Shown in pieces: positions 1 to 5,719 of a DNA stretch of 5,719 nucleotides. Within the stretch, counting starts at the first letter, position 1. Every line of letters begins with the position of its first letter. The notes under the pieces are model-generated. The model made no database searches and was not told the origin of the DNA. It worked only from the letters and a program-made list of their open reading frames with translations. Location: NCBI GenBank assembly GCA_002479645.1, contig DLOO01000035.1, positions 41,651 to 47,369 of the forward strand, in the 5' to 3' direction. Origin of the DNA: Lachnoclostridium sp. UBA7482. GTDB lineage: Bacteria; Bacillota; Clostridia; Lachnospirales; Lachnospiraceae. The translations under genes were made by a program, and so were the position numbers.

Positions 1-48
1 TATCTGTTTGATAAGTTTATTGACAGAATGAGCAAGGAGGTTGAATAA
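1..48 (+). CDS. carA: Carbamoyl phosphate synthetase small (glutaminase) subunit, C-terminal end only
   Basis: An open frame enters from the left edge and ends at TAA (46-48), reading [15 protein letters not shown]. The pattern of a large aliphatic/aromatic pair, then F-D-x-F-I/L-x-x-M, resembles the extreme C-terminus of CarA proteins. Its position one base before the carB start codon is the usual carAB order. CarA hydrolyses glutamine and passes ammonia through a tunnel to CarB. Only 15 codons are visible, so no catalytic residue can be checked and the identification rests largely on context. The carB ribosome binding site lies inside these last codons, so translation of the two subunits is probably coupled. 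Confidence 0.8.
   Translation, partial: YLFDKFIDRMSKEVE
34..40 (+). promoter_or_regulatory. Ribosome binding site of carB
   Basis: AAGGAGG is a perfect Shine-Dalgarno sequence, nine bases upstream of the ATG at 50. It lies within the carA coding end. It decides the carB start: an in-frame TTG at 41 directly abuts the motif with no spacer and cannot be used with it, whereas ATG at 50 is well placed. Confidence 0.9.
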
Positions 49-49
49 A

Positions 50-3000
50 ATGCCGCTTAGAAGTGATATTAAAAAAGTTCTTGTTATCGGTTCAGGACCT
101 ATAGTAATAGGTCAGGCTGCCGAATTCGACTATGCAGGCACACAGGCGTGTCTTTCCCTGCGCGAGGAGGGCTATGAGGTTATTCTCTGCAACTCCAATC
201 CGGCAACCATTATGACCGATGAAACGATTGCGGATAAGGTCTATATGGAGCCTTTGACGCTTGAATTTATTGCTAAGATTATTCGAATGGAACGTCCGGA
301 TGCTATTTTGCCCGGTATCGGCGGCCAGACCGGTTTGAACCTGGCAATACAGCTTGAGAAGAAGGGCGTTTTGCGCGAATGCGGCGTGGAGCTTCTCGGA
401 ACCAGAACCGAAAGTATTGAACGCGCAGAGGATCGTGAAATGTTCAAGGAGCTTTGTATCAGCCTTGGCGAGCCGGTACTTCCCTCCATGATTGCCGAAT
501 CGATGGAGGAGGGTCTTGCGGCAGCGAAAGAAATCGGTTACCCGCTTGTAGTACGTCCGGCATTTACCCTTGGCGGTACCGGCGGCGGATTTGCGGAAAA
601 GGAAGAAGAATTCCGTACCATTATGAAAAATGCGCTGGCGCTTTCTCCGGTACATCAGGTGCTTGTGGAGAAAAGTGTTAAGGGTTATAAGGAAATCGAA
701 TATGAGGTAATGCGTGATGCCAATGACACTGCTATTACCATCTGTAATATGGAGAACATCGATCCGGTCGGTATTCACACCGGCGATTCCATCGTTGTCT
801 GCCCGTCGCAGACGCTGACAAATAAGGAATATCACATGCTTCGTGACAGTGCGCTGAAGATTATTCGTGCATTGAAAATTGAGGGCGGCTGCAATGTGCA
901 GTTTGCATTAGATCCGAAGTCTTTCCGGTATTACCTGATTGAGGTAAATCCCCGGGTTTCGAGATCGTCCGCACTGGCTTCCAAGGCGAGCGGTTATCCG
1001 ATTGCACGCGTTTCCGCAAAAATCAGTGTCGGCATGCGCCTGGATGAGATTTCGCTTGCAAACACGCCAGCGTCCTTTGAACCGGCGCTGGACTATGTTG
1101 TTTCAAAAATGCCGCGCTTCCCGTTTGATAAGTTCAACGACGCAAACAATACGCTCGGCACGCAGATGAAGGCGACCGGTGAGGTTATGAGTGTCGGCCG
1201 CTGCGTGGAGGAGAGCCTCTTAAAGGCAATCCGTTCACTGGAAATCGGGGTATTTCATTTACATCATAAAAAATTCGACGAGGCTGCGACCGGGGAATTG
1301 CTCGCCTATATTGTGACCGGAACCGATGACCGGCTTTATGCGATTGCCGAACTGCTGCGCAGAGGAACGGAGATGGATGAAATCGCACGGATTACTGGAA
1401 TTGACTGTTTCTTCGTAGAAAAACTCGATAATATCGTTGCGATGGAGGTTCGTGTACGGGAGCATCCGATGGATCCTGCGGTTTTGGTGGAAGCAAAGCG
1501 GCTTGGTTTTTCCGACCGGGAAATCGGCGTTTTGTGGAATATGACCGCACGGGAGGTATTTGACCTGCGAAGGAAGGAAAAAATTGCGCCTGTCTATAAA
1601 ATGATTGATACGTGCGCGTCGGAGTTTGAGAGCTACATTCCGTATTTTTACTCGACCTATGAGAAGGAAAATGAGTCCGTTGTTTCCGACAGGAAAAAGA
1701 TTATCGTACTTGGTTCGGGGCCGATTCGAATCGGTCAGGGCGTTGAGTTCGACTATTCGACGGTACATGCCGTTAAGACCATCAAAGAGTCCGGATACGA
1801 GGCAATTATTATCAATAACAATCCGGAGACGGTTTCGACCGATTACACAACATCGGATAAGCTGTATTTTGAACCGTTGTGCGTAGAGGATGTTATGAAT
1901 ATTGTTGAATTGGAGAAGCCGGAGGGGGTGATTGCCATTCTCGGCGGTCAGACAGCAATCAATCTGGCGGAGCCTTTGAAGGAATACGGCGTTAAAATCA
2001 TCGGAACGGATTGTGCCGCAATCGAGAAGGCTGAAAACCGTGATGCATTTGAAAAGCTCCTGCTTCGGCTCCGGATTCCGCAGCCGAAGGGCGTTGCGGT
2101 TACCAATATTGAGGACGGTGTGCGTGTTGCCTCCGAAATCGGTTATCCGGTTCTGGTTCGTCCGAGTTTCGTTCTCGGCGGTCGTGCCATGCAGATTGTG
2201 TCAAAGGAAAGCGATATGCGCCATTATCTGAAAACAGCAGTAGAAGTGGATGCAGATAAGCCGGTTCTTGTTGATAAATACATCCGGGGCAAAGAAGTTG
2301 AGGTTGATGCCATCTGTGACGGACAGGACGTTTTTGTGCCCGGTATTATGGAGCTTGTTGAGCGTACCGGTGTACATTCCGGTGATTCCATCAGCGTATA
2401 TCCGACCTTCAGTATCTCCGAGAAGGTGAAAGGAACCATTCTTCAGTACACGAAGAAGCTTGGTCTCGGCATCGGAATTGTGGGACTTTATAACATTCAG
2501 TTCATTGTCGATCATAAGGATGACGTATTTATCATCGAGGTGAATCCTCGTTCCTCAAGAACGGTACCGTTTCTTTCCAAGGCAACCGGCTATCCGCTTG
2601 CAGATATTGCGACGAGAGCGATTCTCGGCATCAGCTTAAAAGAGCAGGGTATTTTCTCCCTGTATCAGGAAGAGCGCAGCCGCTGGTGCGTAAAGGCGCC
2701 GACCTTCTCCTTTGCAAAGCTGAAGGGGATGGATGCATATCTGTCTCCGGAGATGAAGTCGACCGGTGAAGCCATTGGTTATGATGAGAAACTTCACCGG
2801 GCGATGTATAAGGCGTTGATTGCATCGGGTATCAAGCTGCAAAACTACGGAACGGTTATGGTTACGCTTGCAGACGAGGATAAGGAGGAAGCACTCCCTC
2901 TGATTCGCCGCTTCTACAATATGGGCTTTAATATTGAGGCAACCATCGGAAGCGCCGATTTTCTAAAGGAGAATGGCATCCGTACCCGTATCAGAAGAAA

Positions 3001-3259
3001 GCTAAGTGAGGGCAGCGAGGAGATTCTGGATTCCATAAAGGCCGGATATGTCAGCTACGTTATCAACACAAGAGCGATTCTGTCCGGCGTTCATTACGAG
3101 GACGGTGCGGCAATCCGCCGCTGTGCGATTGAAAATAATGTCACAATGTTTACGTCTCTGGATACCGTGAAAGTATTGCTTGACGTGCTGGAGGAGCAGA
3201 CAATTAAGGTAGCAACGATTTTTCCGAATTTAGTAGGAGTCAGGTTGGATGCTCGTTAG
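50..3259 (+). CDS. carB: Carbamoyl phosphate synthetase large subunit
   Basis: This cytoplasmic enzyme makes carbamoyl phosphate from bicarbonate, two ATP and ammonia delivered by CarA, for pyrimidine and arginine synthesis. The 1069-residue product is full length for the family (E. coli about 1073). It shows the internal duplication: residues 1-400 form the carboxyphosphate half (GSGPIVIGQ near 14-22) and about 546-925 the carbamoyl phosphate half (GSGPIRIGQ near 555-563). An oligomerisation region lies between them, and an allosteric MGS-like domain runs from about 930 to the end. Expected ATP-grasp residues are present: R129, R169, E215, H243, E298 and N300 in the first half; R664, R704, E830 and N832 in the second. 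In the regulatory domain K945, T965, K984 and N1006 align with E. coli nucleotide-effector residues if a nine-residue offset holds. The start at ATG 50 follows a perfect Shine-Dalgarno. The last five codons and the TAG stop lie inside a strong hairpin. Arg codons are a mixed CGT/CGC/CGG set. The sequence cannot show whether the enzyme is pyrimidine-specific, arginine-specific or shared; no PyrR attenuator is visible here, and the operon start is outside the window. Confidence 0.98.
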   Translation: MPLRSDIKKVLVIGSGPIVIGQAAEFDYAGTQACLSLREEGYEVILCNSNPATIMTDETIADKVYMEPLTLEFIAKIIRMERPDAILPGIGGQTGLNLAIQLEKKGVLRECGVELLGTRTESIERAEDREMFKELCISLGEPVLPSMIAESMEEGLAAAKEIGYPLVVRPAFTLGGTGGGFAEKEEEFRTIMKNALALSPVHQVLVEKSVKGYKEIEYEVMRDANDTAITICNMENIDPVGIHTGDSIVVCPSQTLTNKEYHMLRDSALKIIRALKIEGGCNVQFALDPKSFRYYLIEVNPRVSRSSALASKASGYPIARVSAKISVGMRLDEISLANTPASFEPALDYVVSKMPRFPFDKFNDANNTLGTQMKATGEVMSVGRCVEESLLKAIRSLEIGVFHLHHKKFDEAATGELLAYIVTGTDDRLYAIAELLRRGTEMDEIARITGIDCFFVEKLDNIVAMEVRVREHPMDPAVLVEAKRLGFSDREIGVLWNMTAREVFDLRRKEKIAPVYKMIDTCASEFESYIPYFYSTYEKENESVVSDRKKIIVLGSGPIRIGQGVEFDYSTVHAVKTIKESGYEAIIINNNPETVSTDYTTSDKLYFEPLCVEDVMNIVELEKPEGVIAILGGQTAINLAEPLKEYGVKIIGTDCAAIEKAENRDAFEKLLLRLRIPQPKGVAVTNIEDGVRVASEIGYPVLVRPSFVLGGRAMQIVSKESDMRHYLKTAVEVDADKPVLVDKYIRGKEVEVDAICDGQDVFVPGIMELVERTGVHSGDSISVYPTFSISEKVKGTILQYTKKLGLGIGIVGLYNIQFIVDHKDDVFIIEVNPRSSRTVPFLSKATGYPLADIATRAILGISLKEQGIFSLYQEERSRWCVKAPTFSFAKLKGMDAYLSPEMKSTGEAIGYDEKLHRAMYKALIASGIKLQNYGTVMVTLADEDKEEALPLIRRFYNMGFNIEATIGSADFLKENGIRTRIRRKLSEGSEEILDSIKAGYVSYVINTRAILSGVHYEDGAAIRRCAIENNVTMFTSLDTVKVLLDVLEEQTIKVATIFPNLVGVRLDAR

Positions 3260-3289
3260 AGCGTCCAACCGCACAGGTGGTAGTTTTTT
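3243..3289 (+). terminator. Hairpin over the carB stop codon plus U-tract; candidate car operon terminator
   Basis: Bases 3243-3254 pair with 3259-3270 to give 12 bp (one G-U pair) closed by the four-base loop GTTA. The TAG stop (3257-3259) lies in the loop and first stem pair. The six-T run (3284-3289) starts 13 bases after this stem, too far for a textbook intrinsic terminator. A smaller hairpin, ACCGC (3268-3272) with GGTGGT-side bases 3277-3281 and loop ACAG, ends two bases before the T-run and fits better, but it shares three bases with the large stem. The pair may act together as an imperfect terminator, or the large hairpin may protect the mRNA 3' end. The hairpin is clear; its function is inferred. 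Confidence 0.45.
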
Positions 3290-3338
3290 GAAAAAATATA
3301 AAAAAAGTGTTGACAAACCGATTTTAATGGTTTATATT
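3284..3338 (+). promoter_or_regulatory. Sigma-A-type promoter of glnN with UP-like A/T tract
   Basis: TTGACA (3310-3315) is a perfect -35 box. A 17-base spacer separates it from TATATT (3333-3338), a five-of-six match to the -10 consensus. An almost pure A/T stretch (3284-3306) lies directly upstream, where an UP element would contact the alpha subunit. Transcription should begin near 3344-3346. The spacer carries an inverted repeat, AAACC (3315-3319) and GGTTT (3329-3333), that could be an operator. No other position between carB and glnN offers a comparable pair of boxes. This predicts that glnN is transcribed independently of carAB, with a leader of about 150 bases. Confidence 0.8.
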
Positions 3339-3349
3339 GAGCACTGTAA

Positions 3350-3365
3350 AAAGCAAAGGCGCTTT
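3350..3365 (+). promoter_or_regulatory. Candidate antiterminator hairpin with ANTAR-type hexaloop
   Basis: AAAGC (3350-3354) pairs with GCTTT (3361-3365) around the six-base loop AAAGGC (3355-3360). The loop has A at position 1 and G at position 4, the pattern known for RNA targets of ANTAR-domain antiterminators (EutV, NasR, AmiR types). The hairpin uses the 5' arm of the following terminator, so the two folds exclude each other, as the ANTAR mechanism requires. Against this: the known targets have two such hairpins, and no first hairpin was found. The predicted start site leaves only about five bases for one. Confidence 0.4.
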
Positions 3366-3389
3366 GGGGAAACCCAAGGTGCCTTTTTT
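3355..3389 (+). terminator. Intrinsic terminator in the glnN leader (attenuator)
   Basis: Bases 3355-3368 pair with 3373-3386 to form a 14-bp stem with two G-U pairs, closed by a GAAA tetraloop. The 3' arm runs into six Ts (3384-3389), the hallmark of a Rho-independent terminator. It lies about ten bases after the predicted transcription start and over 100 bases before the glnN ATG, so any transcript from the promoter must read through it. That placement suggests attenuation of glnN. It would also stop read-through from carAB. If the true glnN promoter lay downstream it would be an ordinary car operon terminator, but no good promoter is visible there. Confidence 0.85.
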
Positions 3390-3393
3390 GTTC

Positions 3394-3418
3394 CAAAGGA
3401 AATTCCTTTGAATTTCCT
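3394..3418 (+). repeat. Two overlapping, mutually exclusive inverted repeats in the glnN leader
   Basis: AGGAAATTC (3397-3405) pairs perfectly with GAATTTCCT (3410-3418) around the loop CTTT, giving 9 bp. Overlapping it, CAAAGG (3394-3399) pairs with CCTTTG (3405-3410) around AAATT, giving 6 bp. The AAAGG at 3395-3399 is also complementary to CCTTT at 3382-3386, the foot of the leader terminator, though that stem would be only 5 bp. The pairings are exact; any role in regulation or mRNA stability is inferred. Confidence 0.5.
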
Positions 3419-3440
3419 ATGAAATAGTAAGGTTACCTTT

Positions 3441-3477
3441 AGTTGCAGGTATGCGCAACTTGCAAGAGAAAGATACC
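3441..3477 (+). promoter_or_regulatory. Candidate pseudoknot or competing hairpin upstream of the glnN ribosome binding site
   Basis: Stem 1 is AGTTGC (3441-3446) with GCAACT (3455-3460). Its eight-base loop contains GGTAT (3448-3452), which is complementary to ATACC (3473-3477), just before the Shine-Dalgarno. This is H-type pseudoknot topology, with a one-base first loop and a 12-base A-rich third loop (3461-3472). The competing fold pairs TTGCAGGT (3443-3450) with ACTTGCAA (3458-3465), 8 bp with one G-U, and excludes both pseudoknot stems. It matches no riboswitch class that I recognise. Confidence 0.35.
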
Positions 3478-3482
3478 GAAGG

Positions 3483-3488
3483 AAGGAG
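3483..3488 (+). promoter_or_regulatory. Ribosome binding site of glnN
   Basis: AAGGAG, within the longer purine run GGAAGGAG (3481-3488), lies eight bases before the ATG at 3497. It selects this ATG over the in-frame ATG two codons later (3503, spacing 14) and over an upstream in-frame TTG at 3443, which has no Shine-Dalgarno and would place this site inside the coding region. Confidence 0.9.
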
Positions 3489-3496
3489 ATTTTATT

Positions 3497-5596
3497 ATGA
3501 GCATGACAGTACCTCAGATGTACGGGAGTTTGGTTTTCAACGATAAGGTGATGCGTGATAAACTTCCGAAGGATATTTACAAAGCATTACGTAAAACAAT
3601 TGATAAGAATACACACCTCGAAATTGATGTTGCAAATGCAGTCGCAATCGCAATGAAGGAATGGGCAGTGGAGCATGGTGCAACACATTTCACGCATTGG
3701 TTCCAGCCTTTGACCGGATTTACGGCTGAAAAGCACGACAGTTTCATTTCTCCGGTTGGCGACGGCGAGGTTATCATGGAGTTCTCCGGGAAAGAGCTTG
3801 TAAAGGGCGAGCCGGATGCTTCGAGCTTCCCGTCCGGCGGTTTGCGGGCGACCTTCGAGGCAAGAGGATATACCGCATGGGACCCTACTTCCCCGGCATT
3901 TATTAAGGATGGCACGTTGTACATTCCTACCGCATTCTGTTCCTACAGCGGCGAGGCGCTGGATAAGAAGACGCCGCTTCTTCGTTCCATGGAAGCGTTG
4001 AACAGAGAGGCAACCAGGGTTCTTCATGTCTTAGGAAATACCGCAGTACAGAGTGTTACAACAACCGTTGGTCCTGAGCAGGAGTATTTCCTGATTGACA
4101 AGGAGGACTTCAAGCTTCGTAAGGATCTGATTTTCACCGGAAGAACCCTTCTTGGTGCAAAGCCCCCGAAGGGACAGGAAATGGAAGATCATTACTTCGG
4201 TACCTTGAAGCCCAGAGTTGCTGCCTACATGCATGAGCTTGATGAAGAACTCTGGAAGCTTGGAATTCCCGCTAAGACAAAGCATAACGAGGTTGCACCG
4301 GCACAGCATGAGCTGGCACCGGTATTTGATACCACAAACGTTGCGGTCGATCACAACCAGCTGACGATGGAAATGATGAGGAAGGTTGCAGAGAAGCACG
4401 GATTTGTATGCCTGCTTCATGAAAAGCCGTTTGACGGAATCAATGGTTCCGGTAAGCATAACAACTGGTCCATGACGACCGATACCGGCGTAAACCTTCT
4501 GGACCCCGGTAAGACGCCTGCCGAGAACATTCAGTTCCTGGTATTCCTGATGGCAGTTGTTTCTGCGGTTGATAAATATGCGGATCTGATGAGACTTTCC
4601 GTTGCAAGTGCAGGAAACGATCATAGACTTGGTGCAAATGAGGCTCCTCCGGCAATCATTTCCATTTTCCTTGGCGATGAGCTTACCGCAGTACTGGATT
4701 CCATTGAGAAGGACGCCTTCTTTGGTAAGCAGGAAAAGGTAACCATGGAGACCGGCGCTACCGTACTTCCTCACTTTGCAAAGGATACGACAGACCGAAA
4801 CAGAACGTCGCCGTTCGCGTTTACCGGCAACAAATTCGAGTTCCGTTCTCTTGGTTCTTCCCTTTCTGTTGCAGGTCCTAACATCGTATTGAACACAGCA
4901 GTTGCCGAGACCTTGAGTGAGATTTATGAGGAACTTAAGGATGTTCCGGCTGAGAAAATGGCGGAAACCGTACGTGAGCTTCTTAAGAAGGCAATCTTGG
5001 AGCATAAGAGAGTTATCTTCAATGGGAACGGATATACCGACGAGTGGGTTGCAGAAGCCGAAAAGAGAGGTCTTTACAACTATAAGTCCACTCCGGATGT
5101 ACTTCCTGTATTTGTTGCAGATAAGAACGTTGATCTCTTTACAAAGCATCACATCTACACCGAGAGCGAGATTAAGTCCAGATACGAAATCCTGCTTGAA
5201 AACTACAGCAAGACCATTCATATCGAGGCTCAGACGATGGTTGATATGGTTAATCGGCAGTTCTTACCGGCACTGATGGAAACGATGGACAGAGCAGCTT
5301 CCTTGGTTGCTAAGAAGCAGCAGATTTCCGCAGCAATCAGCTGCAAGGCTGAGCTTGCCCGGATTGAAAAGCTTTCCGCACAGTATGACGGTATCTATGA
5401 GGCAGTTGAAAAGCTTGCAGCAGATATCAGGATTGCTGAGGGTATGAGCGATGAACTTGGACTTGCAAAATTCTACCAGGCAACCATTCTTTCCGATATG
5501 GCAGAAGTAAGAGTGATTGCAGACGAAGCAGAAGCAGTGATTCCGGAAGATATTCTTCCTTATCCGAGCTACGCTAAGATGCTGTTCTACGTATAG
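3497..5596 (+). CDS. glnN: Glutamine synthetase type III (GSIII)
   Basis: It catalyses ATP-dependent condensation of glutamate and ammonia to glutamine in the cytoplasm. The 699-residue product matches the roughly 700-residue GSIII family and is far longer than GSI or GSII. The GSIII N-terminal domain includes HFTHWFQPLTG (about 64-74) and a GLRATFEARG...DPTSPAF block (about 115-135). Catalytic-fold motifs follow in order: GPEQEY (192-197, metal-binding glutamates), HNEVAPAQHE (263-272), NGSGKHNN (316-323, equivalent to the NGSGMH motif of other GS types), GNDHRLGANEAPP (373-385) and DRNRTSPFAFTGNKFEFR (433-450). The C-terminal region is helical and ends in a conserved-looking PYPSYAKMLFYV. 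Family members form double-ring dodecamers. No truncation or missing motif is seen. Arg codons are mostly AGA and CGT, a narrower choice than in carB, consistent with high expression. It has its own promoter and an attenuator-like leader, and a strong terminator follows 15 bases after the TAG stop, so it appears monocistronic. Synonyms in use include glnA for GSIII genes. Confidence 0.97.
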   Translation: MSMTVPQMYGSLVFNDKVMRDKLPKDIYKALRKTIDKNTHLEIDVANAVAIAMKEWAVEHGATHFTHWFQPLTGFTAEKHDSFISPVGDGEVIMEFSGKELVKGEPDASSFPSGGLRATFEARGYTAWDPTSPAFIKDGTLYIPTAFCSYSGEALDKKTPLLRSMEALNREATRVLHVLGNTAVQSVTTTVGPEQEYFLIDKEDFKLRKDLIFTGRTLLGAKPPKGQEMEDHYFGTLKPRVAAYMHELDEELWKLGIPAKTKHNEVAPAQHELAPVFDTTNVAVDHNQLTMEMMRKVAEKHGFVCLLHEKPFDGINGSGKHNNWSMTTDTGVNLLDPGKTPAENIQFLVFLMAVVSAVDKYADLMRLSVASAGNDHRLGANEAPPAIISIFLGDELTAVLDSIEKDAFFGKQEKVTMETGATVLPHFAKDTTDRNRTSPFAFTGNKFEFRSLGSSLSVAGPNIVLNTAVAETLSEIYEELKDVPAEKMAETVRELLKKAILEHKRVIFNGNGYTDEWVAEAEKRGLYNYKSTPDVLPVFVADKNVDLFTKHHIYTESEIKSRYEILLENYSKTIHIEAQTMVDMVNRQFLPALMETMDRAASLVAKKQQISAAISCKAELARIEKLSAQYDGIYEAVEKLAADIRIAEGMSDELGLAKFYQATILSDMAEVRVIADEAEAVIPEDILPYPSYAKMLFYV

Positions 5597-5606
5597 GATA
5601 TTTTAT

Positions 5607-5622
5607 AACGCAAAGGCGCGTT
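5607..5622 (+). promoter_or_regulatory. Second hexaloop hairpin overlapping the glnN 3' terminator
   Basis: AACGC (5607-5611) pairs with GCGTT (5618-5622) around AAAGGC (5612-5617), the same hexaloop as in the glnN leader. One stem position differs as a compensated pair (A-U there, C-G here). As in the leader, it uses the 5' arm of the terminator and excludes it. It could make read-through into the next, unseen gene conditional. No first hairpin of an ANTAR pair is evident upstream, so the assignment is tentative. Confidence 0.3.
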
Positions 5623-5650
5623 TCCCCTCCAAGGGGGAACGTGCCTTTTT
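5612..5650 (+). terminator. Intrinsic terminator after glnN
   Basis: Bases 5612-5627 pair with 5633-5648 to form a 16-bp stem with two G-U pairs, closed by the loop TCCAA. The 3' arm ends in TTTTT (5646-5650), continuing as CTTCC. It lies 15 bases after the glnN stop codon and should end the glnN transcript. Its outer stem (AAAGGCGC with GTGCCTTT) is identical to that of the leader terminator, while the inner stem and loop differ completely. Confidence 0.92.
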
Positions 5651-5719
5651 CTTCCGTAAAAATCAATGAAAAAGGAGCTTCCTGTATAATTCAAGCTTCG
5701 GTGTTACTGAACTCCAGCG

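Noticed and set aside
41..52. TTG at 41 as the carB start
   Set aside because: It directly follows AAGGAGG with no spacer and overlaps the carA end. ATG at 50 has ideal spacing and gives the family-typical N-terminus.
92..835. Open frame of 247 codons on the minus strand, opposite carB
   Set aside because: It lies inside the conserved ATP-grasp half of carB, and its translation has no recognisable family and low-complexity basic/Phe-rich composition. It is a shadow.
3297..3302. TATAAA as an alternative glnN -10 box
   Set aside because: There is no -35-like hexamer 16-18 bases upstream. The tract fits better as an UP element for the TTGACA/TATATT promoter.
3260..3496. Known riboswitch, T-box or PyrR-binding leader in the intergenic region
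   Set aside because: I could not find a T-box sequence, a PyrR anti-antiterminator motif or the conserved core of a riboswitch class I know.
3443..3499. Upstream TTG start giving glnN an 18-residue extension with a CxxC motif
   Set aside because: There is no Shine-Dalgarno before it, the real Shine-Dalgarno falls inside the extension, and GSIII proteins normally start close to the MTVPQMYG-like segment.
3451..3546. A 31-codon + strand reading frame (ATG 3451 to TAA 3544-3546) overlapping the glnN start, considered as a leader peptide
   Set aside because: No properly spaced Shine-Dalgarno precedes it and its composition shows no run of regulatory codons. It is probably chance.
4031..5221. 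Open frame of 396 codons on the minus strand, opposite glnN
   Set aside because: It is wholly antisense to a well-conserved GSIII gene and its translation is rich in Cys, Arg and Leu with no recognisable domain. It is best explained as a shadow of glnN codon bias.
1..5719. CRISPR arrays, tRNA or rRNA genes, insertion sequences, phage or plasmid features
   Set aside because: No regularly spaced direct repeats, tRNA-like cloverleaf, transposase coding or terminal inverted repeats were seen. Both genes are ordinary core-metabolism genes.

Overview
The window looks like chromosomal DNA from a low-to-mid GC Gram-positive anaerobe of the Clostridia, most likely Lachnospiraceae-like. Three things point there: strong AAGGAGG/AAGGAG ribosome binding sites, U-tailed hairpin terminators, and a type III glutamine synthetase (GSIII) of the kind common in Clostridia and Bacteroidota. 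The taxonomic call is inference; no rRNA or other marker is present.

Layout, left to right, all on the + strand: (1) bases 1-48, the last 15 codons of carA, the glutaminase subunit of carbamoyl phosphate synthetase; (2) carB at 50-3259, the complete large subunit, one base after the carA stop and so part of the same operon; (3) a 237-base intergenic region, 3260-3496, dense in signals. It holds a strong hairpin across the carB stop codon, an A/T-rich UP-like tract, a near-consensus sigma-A-type promoter, a complete intrinsic terminator placed downstream of that promoter but upstream of the gene, and several mutually exclusive hairpins, the last next to the ribosome binding site; (4) glnN at 3497-5596, a complete GSIII; (5) a strong intrinsic terminator at 5612-5650, then about 70 bases in which no gene can be supported.

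The genes connect through glutamine. GSIII makes glutamine from glutamate and ammonia. CarA hydrolyses glutamine, and CarB turns the released ammonia into carbamoyl phosphate for pyrimidine and arginine synthesis. The genes appear to be separately transcribed, because glnN has its own promoter.

The main interest is non-coding. The promoter-terminator-gene order means glnN is probably controlled by transcription attenuation. The 5' arms of both the leader terminator and the terminator after glnN can refold into a 5-bp hairpin with the identical hexaloop AAAGGC. This loop has A at position 1 and G at position 4, the pattern recognised by ANTAR-family antiterminators. In both terminators the same G-U wobble preserves the alternative fold. 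Closer to the start codon, an H-type pseudoknot and a competing 8-bp hairpin can be drawn just upstream of the Shine-Dalgarno. All these RNA structures come from manual pairing and no folding program was run.
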